This document shows positions 50,421-62,934 of a stretch of 64,000 nt of DNA, piece after piece. Both the position numbers and the translations under genes were made by a program. The notes under the pieces are model-generated. The model was not told the origin of the DNA. It worked only from the letters and a program-made list of their open reading frames with translations, and made no database searches. The DNA comes from Rhizobium sp. BG4 (GTDB taxonomy: Bacteria; Pseudomonadota; Alphaproteobacteria; Rhizobiales; Rhizobiaceae): the NCBI RefSeq assembly GCF_016864575.1, contig NZ_CP044125.1, positions 2,196,501 through 2,260,500 of the forward strand. The letters run 5' to 3'. Numbering within the stretch: the first letter of the stretch is position 1; every line of letters starts with the position of its first letter.

Positions 50421-51835
50421 CAATGGGCCTTCCTGTCTGCCTGCGCCGTTGCCGGGCGGCTGAATGCAAAGAGAACGATGCCGAGCGTGCGCCGCACGGC
50501 GATGTGGAGAAGTGTCGCCTCGACAGCCATGGCCGATGCCGTGGCGATCGCGGTGCCGACGGTTCCGAGGTGAGGGATGAGGGTCAGGTTGAGCGTGATG
50601 TTTGCCGTCAGCGCGCCGGCATAGAGGGCGGCGCAGAGGTTCTGCTTGCCCGCCATCATCAGCAGCGTTTCGGCCGGGCCGACCAGCGCCTTGGCGAGGA
50701 TGCCGGCAAGCAGGATCGCCATCAGCACATAACCGGCAGTGAAGGCGCCGCCGAAGAGCGAGAGAAGCAGATGGCCGGCGGCCAGGACGCAGAGGCCGAT
50801 ACCGAGCGCCGGCCAGAAGGTCCAGCGGGCGGCATCGGCAGCAGCAACGGCAAGCTCGGCCCGGGTGCCGCCCGCGATGATGCTGGAGAAGCGGGGGCCG
50901 GATGCCGCCTTCACCGAGAACATGATGAACTGCACCAGCGCCATGGTCTTGGCGGCGGCGAAATAGATCGCGACGTCATGCGGCTCGAGGAAGATGCCAA
51001 CGATGACGACGTCGGAATTGGTGAGCAGGAAGCTCGCACCCTCGATCAGGAAGATCGGGAAGGCGACGCTGAGCCAGGCGATGAAATCCACCTTGCGCTG
51101 GCCGGTGTCGTAGTGGCGGCGCAGGCGCAGCAGCGTTGCCACATACTGACCGAGCGCCGTGACATAGGTTGCGAGCAGGGCGGACTGCATCGCAACGACC
51201 GCCGTATGCTCGGCGCCCATGGCGTTGGCGATCAGCATGAAGAGGATGATCAGGATCGGTCGGACGATGTAGACCGGGCTCAGCGCCATGACCGGCCAAT
51301 GGTTGGCGCGCGAGGTGCCTTCCAGGATATCGCCGAGCGCGATCATCGGCAGCGCGAGCAGGCCGAGGAAGCCGGGGATCAGATAGTAGATCTCGATCTT
51401 GTCGCCGAAGAAATGCAGGCCAACCATGCCCGCGACCATCAGCAGCGAGCCGGAGAGGATGGCGAAGATGCGGGCGGTCCCCGTCAGGCCGCGGATTTCC
51501 TCGAAGGCGCCGGATGCCTTGTATTGCGGCAGGAAGCGGACGATCGCGGTGTGGAAGCCGAGGCAGGAGAGATCGCCGAAGAGAACGATCAGCACCCAGA
51601 TGAAGACGAAGATGCCATATTCCCACTCGCCCATCAGGCGCGCCAGGATGATCTGGGAAACGAAGGCGAGGGCGGCGCTCAGAATGCGGATTGCGAAAGC
51701 GGTCAGCGCCATGCGCTGGGCGGCCGCCTTGCCGTCACGTTCGGTCAGGACGGCAGCGAGCATGCGTAGAAGACGGCTGCCGGCCGGACGCAAGCTGGCG
51801 GGCAGCATTCTTTCAGCTGTTTCAATGACTGCCAT
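50420..51835 (-). CDS. polysaccharide flippase (Wzx/MATE-like)
   Basis: From the ATG at 51835 the product is 471 residues with about twelve to fourteen membrane helices (AFVSQIILARLMGEWEYGIF, SLLMVAGMVGLHFF, FLIEGASFLLTNSDVVIVGI). The sequence pattern LARLMGEWEYGIF is typical of lipopolysaccharide flippases. It would translocate lipid-linked sugar units across the inner membrane. No glycosyltransferase genes are adjacent within the window. Confidence 0.85.
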   Translation of the reverse strand: MAVIETAERMLPASLRPAGSRLLRMLAAVLTERDGKAAAQRMALTAFAIRILSAALAFVSQIILARLMGEWEYGIFVFIWVLIVLFGDLSCLGFHTAIVRFLPQYKASGAFEEIRGLTGTARIFAILSGSLLMVAGMVGLHFFGDKIEIYYLIPGFLGLLALPMIALGDILEGTSRANHWPVMALSPVYIVRPILIILFMLIANAMGAEHTAVVAMQSALLATYVTALGQYVATLLRLRRHYDTGQRKVDFIAWLSVAFPIFLIEGASFLLTNSDVVIVGIFLEPHDVAIYFAAAKTMALVQFIMFSVKAASGPRFSSIIAGGTRAELAVAAADAARWTFWPALGIGLCVLAAGHLLLSLFGGAFTAGYVLMAILLAGILAKALVGPAETLLMMAGKQNLCAALYAGALTANITLNLTLIPHLGTVGTAIATASAMAVEATLLHIAVRRTLGIVLFAFSRPATAQADRKAH

Positions 51836-51955
51836 AATGAACACGCACAACTCAGAACTCAGGCAAATCGTGTTCTCAGTCTTGCCAGATCAGGGTTAAG
51901 AAACGGTTGTGCTGGCGGCGCGTGCTCAACAGTGAAGTTGCTTGATCCACAAAAG

Positions 51956-51981
51956 AAAATGCCGCCCGGAGGCGGCATTTT
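51956..51981. terminator. bidirectional terminator after secA
   Basis: AAAATGCCGCC, loop CGGA, GGCGGCATTTT gives a strong stem with A- and T-runs on both sides. It lies 20 bases past the secA stop and can end secA transcription. Confidence 0.85.
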
Positions 51982-52000
51982 CATCATCTTTTTCAGTCAA

Positions 52001-54715
<2,715 letters not shown>

Positions 54716-54964
54716 ATGACTGGCCCTTTCTCATATTCTTCCCCGGCTTTTCTTATGCGCGCACCCAGCCGAAATTCAGGCGCACGCCTCGAAACGCCAG
54801 GAAACTGTTCTGGACGCGAGGTTGCGTGACAGATAAGAGGGGGGTCGAATGATGTCAACGGATTTGGCTGATATAGAAAGGCCACATTCCAGTGTTGAAC
54901 GCTGTTTTAGGCTGGATTCACACGTGATGCTGAAGCCGGTGGTGTAACTCTGAAAGGTTATTTG

Positions 54965-55852
54965 ATGTTGAGCTACAACAAACTTGCCGTGATGGCGGTC
55001 GCGACCTTCGTTGCGTTCCATGCGCCGGTCTACGCTGAAGACAAGCCGGACGCCGTCATCGCCAAGGTTGGCAACCTGGAAATTCATCAGTCGGAACTCG
55101 ATCTGGCGATCGCCAATTTGGACCCGCAGCTCGCTCAGCTGCCGGACGATCAGAAGAAGGTCGCTGCCCTTTCTGCTGCCATCGATGTGAAGCTGCTGGC
55201 CGGCGACGCCGCCGCCGAAAAGCTCGACCAGACCGAAGAATTCAAGAAGCGCATGCAGTATCTTTCCGATCGCGAGCTGCACAATGCCTACTTCAAGAAG
55301 CACGTTGTCGACACCGTCACCGACGACGAAGTGAAGGCACGCTACGACAAGGAAGTCGCAGCCCTGCCGAAGCAGGAAGAAGTTCACGCCCGCCACATCC
55401 TGGTCAAGACCGAGGATGAAGCCAAGGACGTCATCAAGCAGCTCGACGCCGGCAAGGATTTTGCTGAACTCGCGAAGGAAAAGTCCACGGACCCGAACAA
55501 GGCTGACGGCGGCGATCTCGGCTATTTCACCAAGGGCCGCATGGTCAAGGAATTCGAAGACGCAGCCTTCGCGCTCGAAAAGGGCACCTACTCCAAGACC
55601 CCGGTGAAGACCGATTTCGGTTACCACGTCATCAAGGTCGAAGATAAGCGCGATGCACCGCCGCCGCCGTTCGACCAGGTCAAGGACCAGGTTCGTCAGC
55701 TCGTCATGCGCGACAAGTATCTTGCCCTTCTCGCCTCGGCGAAGGAAAAGTCCAAGGTCGACATCATGGACGAAACCCTTCGCAAGGGTTACGAGGATGC
55801 CAACAAGCAGCCGGCGCCAGGCGATGAGCCCGCCGTTCAGCCGCAGCAGTAA
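54965..55852 (+). CDS. periplasmic peptidyl-prolyl isomerase (PpiC/parvulin type)
   Basis: About 295 residues. A signal peptide ([20 protein letters not shown], cut after VYA) is followed by a SurA-N-like helical part and a parvulin domain ([52 protein letters not shown]). I chose the ATG at 54965, which follows AAAGG at 8 bases, over an adjacent TTG. It isomerises proline bonds and helps fold envelope proteins, consistent with its position next to secA. Confidence 0.9.
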   Translation: MLSYNKLAVMAVATFVAFHAPVYAEDKPDAVIAKVGNLEIHQSELDLAIANLDPQLAQLPDDQKKVAALSAAIDVKLLAGDAAAEKLDQTEEFKKRMQYLSDRELHNAYFKKHVVDTVTDDEVKARYDKEVAALPKQEEVHARHILVKTEDEAKDVIKQLDAGKDFAELAKEKSTDPNKADGGDLGYFTKGRMVKEFEDAAFALEKGTYSKTPVKTDFGYHVIKVEDKRDAPPPPFDQVKDQVRQLVMRDKYLALLASAKEKSKVDIMDETLRKGYEDANKQPAPGDEPAVQPQQ

Positions 55853-55861
55853 TCATCATTC

Positions 55862-55882
55862 GGGCCCGGTTCTTCCGGGCCC
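55862..55882. terminator. hairpin between the isomerase and argJ
   Basis: GGGCCCGG, loop TTCTT, CCGGGCCC is a perfect 8-bp GC stem followed by TTCACT. It has a weak T-run, so it may attenuate rather than fully terminate. Confidence 0.5.
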
Positions 55883-55907
55883 TTCACTATCAGGCAGGTC
55901 CATCACA

Positions 55908-57149
55908 ATGTCCGGTTCCGTTTCTCCGCTCGCCCCGAAGACCTTCGCATCCATGCCCGCGCTTCGCGGTGTGCGCATGGCGACCGCTGCTGCCGGGATC
56001 AAGTACAAGAACCGAACCGACGTACTGATGATGGTGTTCGACAAGCCGGCTTCGGTCGCGGGCGTCTTTACCCGCTCGAAGTGCCCGTCGGCGCCCGTCG
56101 ATTTCTGCCGCAGCAACCTGCCGCACGGGGTTGCGCGCGCCGTCGTCGTCAATTCCGGCAATGCCAATGCCTTCACCGGCCTCAAGGGCCGCGCCGCCAC
56201 TGAGCTGACGGCGAAGTCCGCCGCGGCTGCCGTCGGCTGCGGCGAGAACGAGGTGTACCTCGCCTCGACCGGTGTTATCGGCGAGCCGCTGGACGCGACC
56301 AAGTTTTCTGGTGTTCTCGATGCCATGCATCGCGATGCGACCGGTGATTTCTGGTTCGAGGCAGCCAAGGCGATCATGACCACGGACACCTATCCGAAGG
56401 TCGCGACGCGCAGCGCCGAAATCGGCGGCGTCAAGGTGACGATCAACGGGATCGCCAAGGGCGCCGGGATGATCGCGCCCGACATGGCGACGATGCTCTC
56501 CTTCGTCGTAACCGATGCCGATATCGCTCCGGCCGCGCTGCAGGCGATGCTGTCGGAAGGCGTCGGCCCGACTTTCAACTCGATGACCGTCGATAGCGAC
56601 ACCTCGACATCCGATACGCTGATGCTGTTTGCAACCGGCGCCGCAGCGGTTGACGGTCAGGCGCGCGTCGAGCGCGCCGACGATGCCCGTCTCGCGACCT
56701 TCCGCGTCGCGCTCAACGAAGTGCTCAAGGATCTGGCGCTGCAGGTCTGCCGCGACGGCGAAGGCGCGACCAAGATGCTCGAAATCACCGTGACCGGCGC
56801 CGAGAGCGATGCGGCGGCCAAGCGGATCGCGCTTTCGATCGCCAATTCGCCGCTGGTCAAGACGGCGGCTGCCGGCGAGGACGCCAACTGGGGCCGTATC
56901 GTCATGGCTGTCGGCAAGGCCGGCGAAATGGCGGATCGCGACCGTCTGGCGATCTGGTTCGGCGATGTGCGCGTTGCCGTCAACGGCGAGCGCGACCCCG
57001 GCTACTCGGAAGAGGCTGCGTCGAACGTCATGAAACAGCAGGATATTCCGGTTAAAGTCGACATCGGTCTCGGTAAAGGTCAGGCAACGGTCTGGACCTG
57101 CGACCTCACTAAGGAGTATGTGGCGATCAACGGTGACTACCGGAGCTGA
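55908..57149 (+). CDS. argJ: bifunctional ornithine acetyltransferase / N-acetylglutamate synthase ArgJ
   Basis: A 413-residue protein. The autoprocessing site is in [15 protein letters not shown] with Thr195 as the new N-terminal nucleophile of the beta chain. [13 protein letters not shown] and [11 protein letters not shown] are further ArgJ signatures. It recycles the acetyl group in arginine synthesis. It overlaps the next gene by 17 bases, so these are probably one transcript. Confidence 0.97.
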   Translation: MSGSVSPLAPKTFASMPALRGVRMATAAAGIKYKNRTDVLMMVFDKPASVAGVFTRSKCPSAPVDFCRSNLPHGVARAVVVNSGNANAFTGLKGRAATELTAKSAAAAVGCGENEVYLASTGVIGEPLDATKFSGVLDAMHRDATGDFWFEAAKAIMTTDTYPKVATRSAEIGGVKVTINGIAKGAGMIAPDMATMLSFVVTDADIAPAALQAMLSEGVGPTFNSMTVDSDTSTSDTLMLFATGAAAVDGQARVERADDARLATFRVALNEVLKDLALQVCRDGEGATKMLEITVTGAESDAAAKRIALSIANSPLVKTAAAGEDANWGRIVMAVGKAGEMADRDRLAIWFGDVRVAVNGERDPGYSEEAASNVMKQQDIPVKVDIGLGKGQATVWTCDLTKEYVAINGDYRS

Positions 57150-57933
57150 TCGTTCATTGACTGAGACTTCTTCAAAGACGGCAAACTTGCCGCTCGTTCG
57201 CAGGCTGGAAGCAGTTGGTTTCCGGGCGTGGCCCGCTTCGTCCGTGCAGTATGACGGCAGCTGGCAGGTACGGCTGACGGCGGGTCATCCCTCGAACCGT
57301 CTGAATTCCATCGTGCCCCTCGATCCGTCCGATCATCGCGATATTGAGATCCGCCTGGAAAAGGCGAGCAGGAAGTTCGAAGCCTATGGTCGTCCGGCCG
57401 TGCTGCGGCAGACGCCGCTCTGCACGCCGCTGCTCGTCGACCTGGTCGCCGAGCAGAACTGGACGCATTTCGACGAGACGATCGTCATGACCTGCGATCT
57501 GACGCAGGCCGATCTTCCAGATACCCTCGACCATCTGCCGACGCACGATATCGGCCGCTTCGTCGATGCCAATCTCTCGACCGACCAGGTCTCGCCGCGG
57601 CTGAAGGCGGCGCTGGCCGAAGTGATCAACGCGATTAAGCCGCCGTCCGGCCTGTTCATGATCGAGGATCCGGCATCGGGGCCGCTGGCGACGGTTCTTT
57701 GCGTGCAGGACAACGATCTGGCCGGCATCATGTCGCTGTCGGTCGCCCGGGAGCGCCGGCGCGAAGGTCTCGGTCTCGAAATTCTGACATCGGCTCTTCG
57801 CTGGGCGCGTATGCGCAGTGCCCGCACCGGCTGGCTTCAGGTCAAGGCCGATAACGCGCCGGCTCTTGCACTCTACGACCGCCTCGGCTTCCGTGAAGCC
57901 TATCGCTACAGCTACTGGCGTAAGGCGCTCTGA
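57133..57933 (+). CDS. GNAT-family acetyltransferase after argJ
   Basis: About 266 residues. The C-terminal 110 residues hold the GNAT core ([20 protein letters not shown] and [20 protein letters not shown]). The N-terminal half is a divergent domain. The start is uncertain: GTG at 57133 lies inside argJ and TTG at 57157 just after it. In rhizobia this gene often sits between argJ and mutT. The substrate is unknown. Confidence 0.8.
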   Translation: MTTGADRSLTETSSKTANLPLVRRLEAVGFRAWPASSVQYDGSWQVRLTAGHPSNRLNSIVPLDPSDHRDIEIRLEKASRKFEAYGRPAVLRQTPLCTPLLVDLVAEQNWTHFDETIVMTCDLTQADLPDTLDHLPTHDIGRFVDANLSTDQVSPRLKAALAEVINAIKPPSGLFMIEDPASGPLATVLCVQDNDLAGIMSLSVARERRREGLGLEILTSALRWARMRSARTGWLQVKADNAPALALYDRLGFREAYRYSYWRKAL

Positions 57934-57935
57934 CG

Positions 57936-58349
57936 ATGAGCGATGCCGGCAAGAAAATTCTCCTGGTTGCTGCCTGCGCGCTGATCGATTCCGACGGGCG
58001 CATTCTTCTGGCGCAGCGGCCGGAAGGAAAATCGCTTGCCGGTCTTTGGGAATTTCCGGGTGGCAAGGTCGAGCCGGGCGAGACGCCGGAAGAGTGCCTG
58101 GTGCGCGAGCTCGAAGAGGAGCTTGGCATCAAGACCAAGGTCGCCTGCCTGGCGCCGCTGACATTTGCCAGCCACAGCTACGACACATTTCATCTGCTGA
58201 TGCCGCTTTATGTCTGCCGCCGCTATGAGGGCATGCCGCAAAGCCGGGAAGGGCAGGCGCTGAAATGGGTCAAGCCCATGCAATTGCGTGATTATCCCAT
58301 GCCGCCGGCCGACGAGCCGCTGATCCCGATGCTGCAGGATCTACTTTAG
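57936..58349 (+). CDS. mutT: MutT Nudix hydrolase
   Basis: A 137-residue Nudix enzyme with the full box [20 protein letters not shown] followed by ELG (G-x5-E-x7-REUxEExGU). It starts 3 bases after the acetyltransferase. It hydrolyses oxidised 8-oxo-dGTP to prevent mutation; the (deoxy)nucleoside triphosphate pyrophosphohydrolase annotation fits its length and sequence. Confidence 0.93.
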   Translation: MSDAGKKILLVAACALIDSDGRILLAQRPEGKSLAGLWEFPGGKVEPGETPEECLVRELEEELGIKTKVACLAPLTFASHSYDTFHLLMPLYVCRRYEGMPQSREGQALKWVKPMQLRDYPMPPADEPLIPMLQDLL

Positions 58350-58473
58350 GGATTTCTCACTATTTGCTTTCACGGACGGTTTTTGTCTGTGGATATTAAT
58401 CGATCGTTTAACACCTTCTGCCAAAGATCGGCCTCAATCAAGCAACTGGCGTGTGTGTATGAAGGCTTGACGC

Positions 58474-58812
58474 ATGGTCGACGACGATTTCTGGAAAGCG
58501 GTTAGAGAAAAACAGCAAGGCTCGAATGCTTCACGCAGGACGGGCGCGCTCAATCTTGCCTTGCTCTTCGGCACCGCCGCCGTGGCGCTCACCCTCATCC
58601 TCACCCCGATGCTGGCCGACAAGTCGAAGTCGAGCGTTTTCGCAAGCGTTCCCTCCGACTTCGACAACATCACCACCGGCTCGATCCCCAAGACCGAGAA
58701 CGGCAAGCGTTACACGATCCGCCGCAGCGTGCTCCAGGAAACTCCGGGCTCCGTCTGCGTCGTTCAGGGATACGGCTCGGGGCCGGCTGCTGATGGAAGA
58801 TCAAATGGCTGA
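58474..58812 (+). CDS. hypothetical single-pass membrane protein (112 aa)
   Basis: A 112-residue protein with one membrane helix, LNLALLFGTAAVALTLILTP, flanked by polar ends. The N-terminus, MVDDDFWKAVREKQQG, is acidic. I do not know its family. It precedes the Flp pilin gene by 28 bases and could be co-transcribed with it. Confidence 0.6.
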   Translation: MVDDDFWKAVREKQQGSNASRRTGALNLALLFGTAAVALTLILTPMLADKSKSSVFASVPSDFDNITTGSIPKTENGKRYTIRRSVLQETPGSVCVVQGYGSGPAADGRSNG

Positions 58813-58840
58813 TGCGCCGCTTTCTGCGGGAAGGGTTGGG

Positions 58841-59017
58841 ATGATGCGTTCTCTGAAGGCCTTGATCGCCGACATCCGCGGCGCAACTGCTGTTGAGTAT
58901 GGTCTTCTGGCCGCGCTGATCTCGGTCGGCATCATCGCCGGTGTCGGCACCTTCGGCAACAATCTTCAGAACACGTTCACGAGCGTCAGCAATACGCTCG
59001 CCTCGCACAGCCAGTAA
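58841..59017 (+). CDS. Flp-type IVb pilin
   Basis: A short prepilin, MRSLKALIADIRGATAVEYG with the conserved cleavage region and Glu, then a hydrophobic helix (LLAALISVGIIAGVGTFGNN). The family builds Flp/Tad adhesion pili. No cpa or tad genes are nearby, so it must rely on an assembly system elsewhere. Two adjacent ATGs (58841, 58844) are possible starts. Confidence 0.85.
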   Translation: MMRSLKALIADIRGATAVEYGLLAALISVGIIAGVGTFGNNLQNTFTSVSNTLASHSQ

Positions 59018-59026
59018 GCTTCGGCT

Positions 59027-59911
59027 CTACTGCTTCAGCTTGTGCTCTTCGACCCGGAGAGCATCGGCGAGACGCGCCTTGGCCGATCCCGGCTGCAAAG
59101 GTTTCTGCTGGCTCTCGTGTGGAGCCCATCCCGAGACATAGATGATCGAGAATGTCGCGCGGATCCGGCCGTCCGGATCGGAATAGCGCTCGGCATAGAT
59201 TTCGGCGGCACGCAGGAAGAAAGCGCGCGAAAGCGGCTTGCGGCTGCGCGCGGCGAGCGGGTTCGCCATGCCCATGGCGCGCAGATCCTTCATCAGCGGA
59301 AAGATCGAGTCGTAGCGCACTGTATAGCTCTCGGCATCGATGACCGGCAGCGAGAAGCCGGCGCGCTGCAACAGGCTGCCGACATCGCGGACATCGGCGA
59401 AGGGAATGACGCGAGGGCTGGCGCCGCCGGTCATTTCGGCTTCGGTAGCAAGCAGCACGTCACGGAGTTCCTGTAGCGTGCCCGTGCCGGGGATAGCCGC
59501 AAGAAAAAGGCCGTCGGGCTTCAATGCGCGGCGGATCTGGATGAAGACGCCGGGCGTGTCGTTGGTCAGGTGTAGGCTGAGCGGGGCAATGATGAGGTTG
59601 GCCGATTGCGGCTCGAGCGGGACGTCTTCGAGGGGGGCGACGAAGGCGACCTCTCCCTCGGCGCCATAGGCTGCCTCTGCTTCGACGCGGTCTAATTGAC
59701 CGATCTTGCCGAGCGCCAGCGCTGCCTTTGCCGCCGTGCCGGTCGCGCCATGCAGCTCGACGGCGCGATCGAACTGCCGCTCCACGACGGAGAGCCGTTC
59801 GGCAAGTTCGGTTGCGGCGATGTCGAGAAGGAAGGCGGCGTTGTGGTCGCTGTTCTTCAGCGCCCGGTGGCGGTGGGCAGCGATCGCGGCTCTATCGAAA
59901 ATGATATCCAT
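59027..59911 (-). CDS. SAM-dependent methyltransferase
   Basis: From the ATG at 59911 the product is 294 residues. The N-terminus (MDIIFDRAAIAAHRHRALKN) and the central LIIAPLSLHLTNDTPGVFIQ followed by IRRALKPDGLF resemble the BioC-like class I methyltransferase group, which includes the NDUFAF5-type. In rhizobia it sits next to comF. The canonical GxGxG motif is weak, so the activity is uncertain. Confidence 0.8.
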   Translation of the reverse strand: MDIIFDRAAIAAHRHRALKNSDHNAAFLLDIAATELAERLSVVERQFDRAVELHGATGTAAKAALALGKIGQLDRVEAEAAYGAEGEVAFVAPLEDVPLEPQSANLIIAPLSLHLTNDTPGVFIQIRRALKPDGLFLAAIPGTGTLQELRDVLLATEAEMTGGASPRVIPFADVRDVGSLLQRAGFSLPVIDAESYTVRYDSIFPLMKDLRAMGMANPLAARSRKPLSRAFFLRAAEIYAERYSDPDGRIRATFSIIYVSGWAPHESQQKPLQPGSAKARLADALRVEEHKLKQ

Positions 59912-59988
59912 GGCGATGTGCATAGTCCCGTCACCGGCAGGCGGCAAGACGGATTTTCCTTTTGGCCGGAAGCGGCTACTCTCGCTCC

Positions 59989-60765
59989 ATGGGGGCAATC
60001 GATTTCGGCAAAGCAGCGCGGTCAGGCTGGGCGCATCTTGCGCGGCCCTTCCATGCGCTTGCCGACCTCGTCTATCCGCCGGCCTGCGCTGCCTGCGGTA
60101 CGATGACATCAGGGCATCGCGGGCTTTGCGCCGAATGCTGGTCGGGCGTGCTCTTCATCGAGAGGCCCTATTGCGAGGTGCTGGGGTCGCCATTCTCTCA
60201 CGATCTCGGAGGCGGTATCCTGAGTGCGCAGGCGATTGCCGACCCGCCACCCTTCGATCGTCTGCGCTCTGCCGCCGTTCACGACGAGGCGGTCCGCAAT
60301 CTGGTGCATGGGCTGAAATATCGCGACCGCGTCGATCTTGCGCCGATGATGGCGGGCTGGATGCTGCGGGCGAGCGATGGTGCCGTCGAAGCCTGCGATG
60401 CGATCATTCCTGTCCCGCTGCACCGGTCGCGGATGCTGTCGCGCAAGTTCAACCAGGCGGCGGAGCTTGCGCGGCATCTGGGCCACGTCTCGGGCAAGCC
60501 GTTGCTTCCCGCCACCTTGCTGCGCGTCAAGCGAACGGAACAGCAGGTGGGGCTCGGGGCGAGGGCGCGTGAGGAGAATGTGCGCGGGGCCTTCGCGATC
60601 GCACGTGGGCGGGAAAACGATCTTTTCGGCAAACGGATCGTGCTTGTCGATGATGTCTACACGACCGGCGCGACAGTGGCCGCGGCAACGCGCGTCTTGC
60701 GCAAGGCAGGCGCCTCCGACATCACTGTTTTGACCTTTGCAAGGGCTCTGCAAGAACCTATATGA
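59989..60765 (+). CDS. ComF-family phosphoribosyltransferase-like protein
   Basis: About 258 residues. Four cysteines in PPACAACGTMTSGHRGLCAECW form an N-terminal zinc-binding part. A PRPP-binding motif RIVLVDDVYTTGATV is near the C-terminus. ComF proteins are needed for DNA uptake in competent bacteria and may have a broader role in replication restart. It is divergent from the methyltransferase. Confidence 0.9.
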   Translation: MGAIDFGKAARSGWAHLARPFHALADLVYPPACAACGTMTSGHRGLCAECWSGVLFIERPYCEVLGSPFSHDLGGGILSAQAIADPPPFDRLRSAAVHDEAVRNLVHGLKYRDRVDLAPMMAGWMLRASDGAVEACDAIIPVPLHRSRMLSRKFNQAAELARHLGHVSGKPLLPATLLRVKRTEQQVGLGARAREENVRGAFAIARGRENDLFGKRIVLVDDVYTTGATVAAATRVLRKAGASDITVLTFARALQEPI

Positions 60766-60799
60766 CAAGGAGAAAACAGGCCCGTCTGGAGACCGGAAT

Positions 60800-61057
60800 A
60801 TGGTACCCGTTACGATCTATACACGGCAGTTCTGCGGCTATTGCGCCCGCGCCAAGTCCCTGCTCGAAGAGAAGGGTGTCGATTACGTCGAGCATGATGC
60901 GACGTTTTCGCCCGATCTGCGCCAGGAGATGATCGGCAAGTCGAACGGCCGCACGACCTTCCCGCAGATTTTCATCGGCAGTGAGCATGTCGGCGGTTGC
61001 GACGATCTCTTCGCGCTTGATCGCGCCGGCAAGCTCGATCCGATGCTGGCGGCCTGA
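60800..61057 (+). CDS. grxC: glutaredoxin GrxC
   Basis: An 85-residue glutaredoxin. The active site CGYC at residues 12-15, TTFPQIFIGSEHVGGCDDL and the TFPQIF cis-Pro region are all standard. It uses glutathione to reduce disulfides, including in ribonucleotide reductase. It is 35 bases after comF and 11 bases before the next gene. Confidence 0.95.
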   Translation: MVPVTIYTRQFCGYCARAKSLLEEKGVDYVEHDATFSPDLRQEMIGKSNGRTTFPQIFIGSEHVGGCDDLFALDRAGKLDPMLAA

Positions 61058-61067
61058 GGGTAGCACC

Positions 61068-61925
61068 ATGGTCTTCAAGGCAGCAGCCGTTCAGATGTGC
61101 TCAGGCGTCGATCCGGCGCGCAATGCCGTGTCGATGGCGCGGCTTGTCCGCGAGGCCGCCGCTCAGGGCGCGACCTATGTCCAGACGCCCGAAATGACCG
61201 GGATGCTGCAGCGTGACCGCGCGGCTGCCAAAGCGGTGTTGCGCGGTGAAGCCGACGATATCATCGTGCGGACCGCTTCGGAGCTTGCGGCCGAGCTCGG
61301 CATCCATATGCATGTCGGCTCGACGGCGATCGCGCTCGACGATGGCAAGATGGCCAATCGCGGCTTTTTATTCGGCCCCGATGGCAAGGTCCTGAACCGC
61401 TACGACAAGATCCACATGTTCGATGTGGATCTAGACAACGGCGAGAGCTGGCGTGAAAGCGCCGCCTACCGGCCTGGCTCGGAAGCCCGTGTCGTGTCGC
61501 TGCCATTTGTGGAGATGGGTTTCACCATCTGCTACGACGTCCGTTTCCCGGCGCTTTTCCGGGCACAGGCGGTTGCCGGTGCCGAAGTGATGACGGTTCC
61601 TGCCGCCTTCACGAGGCAGACCGGCGAAGCGCATTGGGAAATCCTGCTGAGGGCCCGCGCCATCGAGAACGGCGTCTTCGTTATCGCAGCCGCGCAGGCC
61701 GGCGTGCATGAGGACGGGCGCGAGACCTTCGGTCATTCGATGATCATTGATCCCTGGGGCCGGGTTCTGACATCTGCCGGGGGCACCGGCGAGGCCGTTA
61801 TTCTGGCGGAGATCGATCTGGCTGCCGTGAAAGCTGCGCATGACAAGATCCCGAACCTGAAGAACGGCCGGGAATTCTCGATCGAGAAGATACCGGGGGC
61901 GGTGAAGGGAGGCGTTGCCGCTTGA
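61068..61925 (+). CDS. carbon-nitrogen hydrolase (nitrilase superfamily, Nit2-like)
   Basis: A 285-residue enzyme. The Glu-Lys-Cys triad is visible: TPEM near residue 43, YDKIHMFDVD near 115, and Cys in FTICYDVRFP near 150. The overall form fits Nit2/omega-amidase. It hydrolyses an amide such as alpha-ketoglutaramate or deaminated glutathione; the exact substrate is uncertain. It overlaps the next gene by 4 bases. Confidence 0.9.
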   Translation: MVFKAAAVQMCSGVDPARNAVSMARLVREAAAQGATYVQTPEMTGMLQRDRAAAKAVLRGEADDIIVRTASELAAELGIHMHVGSTAIALDDGKMANRGFLFGPDGKVLNRYDKIHMFDVDLDNGESWRESAAYRPGSEARVVSLPFVEMGFTICYDVRFPALFRAQAVAGAEVMTVPAAFTRQTGEAHWEILLRARAIENGVFVIAAAQAGVHEDGRETFGHSMIIDPWGRVLTSAGGTGEAVILAEIDLAAVKAAHDKIPNLKNGREFSIEKIPGAVKGGVAA

Positions 61926-62350
61926 TCCGCTATTCCCTCAGTTGCGAGAATGCCCACGAGTTCGAAGGCTGGTTTTCCGAGAGCGCCGATTTCGATAGGC
62001 AGGTAGCGTCCGGTTTCCTGACCTGCCCCGTCTGCCATTCGGGCTCGATCTCGAAGGTGCTCATGGCGCCGTCCGTCTCCACCGCACGCAAGAAGGACGA
62101 GATCAAGACCGTCGCCATGGACGCGATGCGCCGTGAGGCATTTCAGAAGCTCAAGGATGCCGTTGCTCAGGTGAAGGCGAATTCCGAGGATGTCGGGACG
62201 CGATTTCCTGAGGAGGCGCGTAAGATCCACTACGGCGAAGCCGATGCGCGCGGCATTATCGGCCAGGCAACGGCCAACGAGGCCCAGGAGCTGATCGAGG
62301 AGGGCATCGAGATCGCTGCCCTGCCCGTCCTACCTGACGATGTGAACTGA
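61922..62350 (+). CDS. DUF1178 protein
   Basis: Starts at TTG 61922 inside the previous stop. The 142 residues include MIRYSLSCENAHEFEGWFSE, a CPVCHS zinc-ribbon-like Cys pair and a long helical tail. This is the typical DUF1178 pattern, a family common in alphaproteobacteria near this operon. Its role is unknown. Confidence 0.85.
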   Translation: MIRYSLSCENAHEFEGWFSESADFDRQVASGFLTCPVCHSGSISKVLMAPSVSTARKKDEIKTVAMDAMRREAFQKLKDAVAQVKANSEDVGTRFPEEARKIHYGEADARGIIGQATANEAQELIEEGIEIAALPVLPDDVN

Positions 62351-62351
62351 C

Positions 62352-62930
62352 ATGCAGTCCGCGCGCCTCGCCTTTTACAATTTCGGGCTTCATGTGGCGC
62401 CGGCTGATAGTGAGGCGGTTCGCGGCTTCATGCTGCGCGAACCCGCAAATTTCGAAGCAGCGACGCGAGCGCAGGGCTTCCTGGGGCGTTCGGGTTATCC
62501 GGGCGTACCCGGTACGCGAAGCTGGGGCGTTCAGGTTTTTCCGAGATATATCGAAGGCAGCGGCTTCACCACCGCGCCGTCCTCATTGTCGCTCTGGGCC
62601 GATATCGAGTCCTTGATGGCCTTCAGCTATAACGGCGTGCATGCCGACGCGTTGAAGAATGCCCGGGCCTGGAATGCCCGGCAGAGCTGGCCGCCGCTGG
62701 TTTTGTGGTGGGTCTCGGCCACCCATCGGCCAGACTGGCAGGAGGGCGCCTCGCGGCTTGAATATCTCGACGATCACGGACCGAGCGCGCATGCGTTCAA
62801 CTTCAAGCAGCCTTATGGTCCTGACGGCGAGGAAATCACCATCGACCGCGAACGGGTGAAGGAGGTTGCTGCCCAAAACGCCACGCGCCAGCAGGATCTC
62901 TTGGAACTCGTGAGTAAATTGAAGGTCTGA
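62352..62930 (+). CDS. DUF3291-type protein
   Basis: A 192-residue protein with LAFYNFGLHVAPADSEAVRG, SLSLWADIESLMAFSYNGVH and a WPPLVLWWVSATHRPDWQEG segment, the pattern of DUF3291, a putative monooxygenase-like alpha/beta barrel family. One base separates it from the DUF1178 gene. The substrate is unknown. Confidence 0.75.
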   Translation: MQSARLAFYNFGLHVAPADSEAVRGFMLREPANFEAATRAQGFLGRSGYPGVPGTRSWGVQVFPRYIEGSGFTTAPSSLSLWADIESLMAFSYNGVHADALKNARAWNARQSWPPLVLWWVSATHRPDWQEGASRLEYLDDHGPSAHAFNFKQPYGPDGEEITIDRERVKEVAAQNATRQQDLLELVSKLKV

Positions 62931-62934
62931 TTGC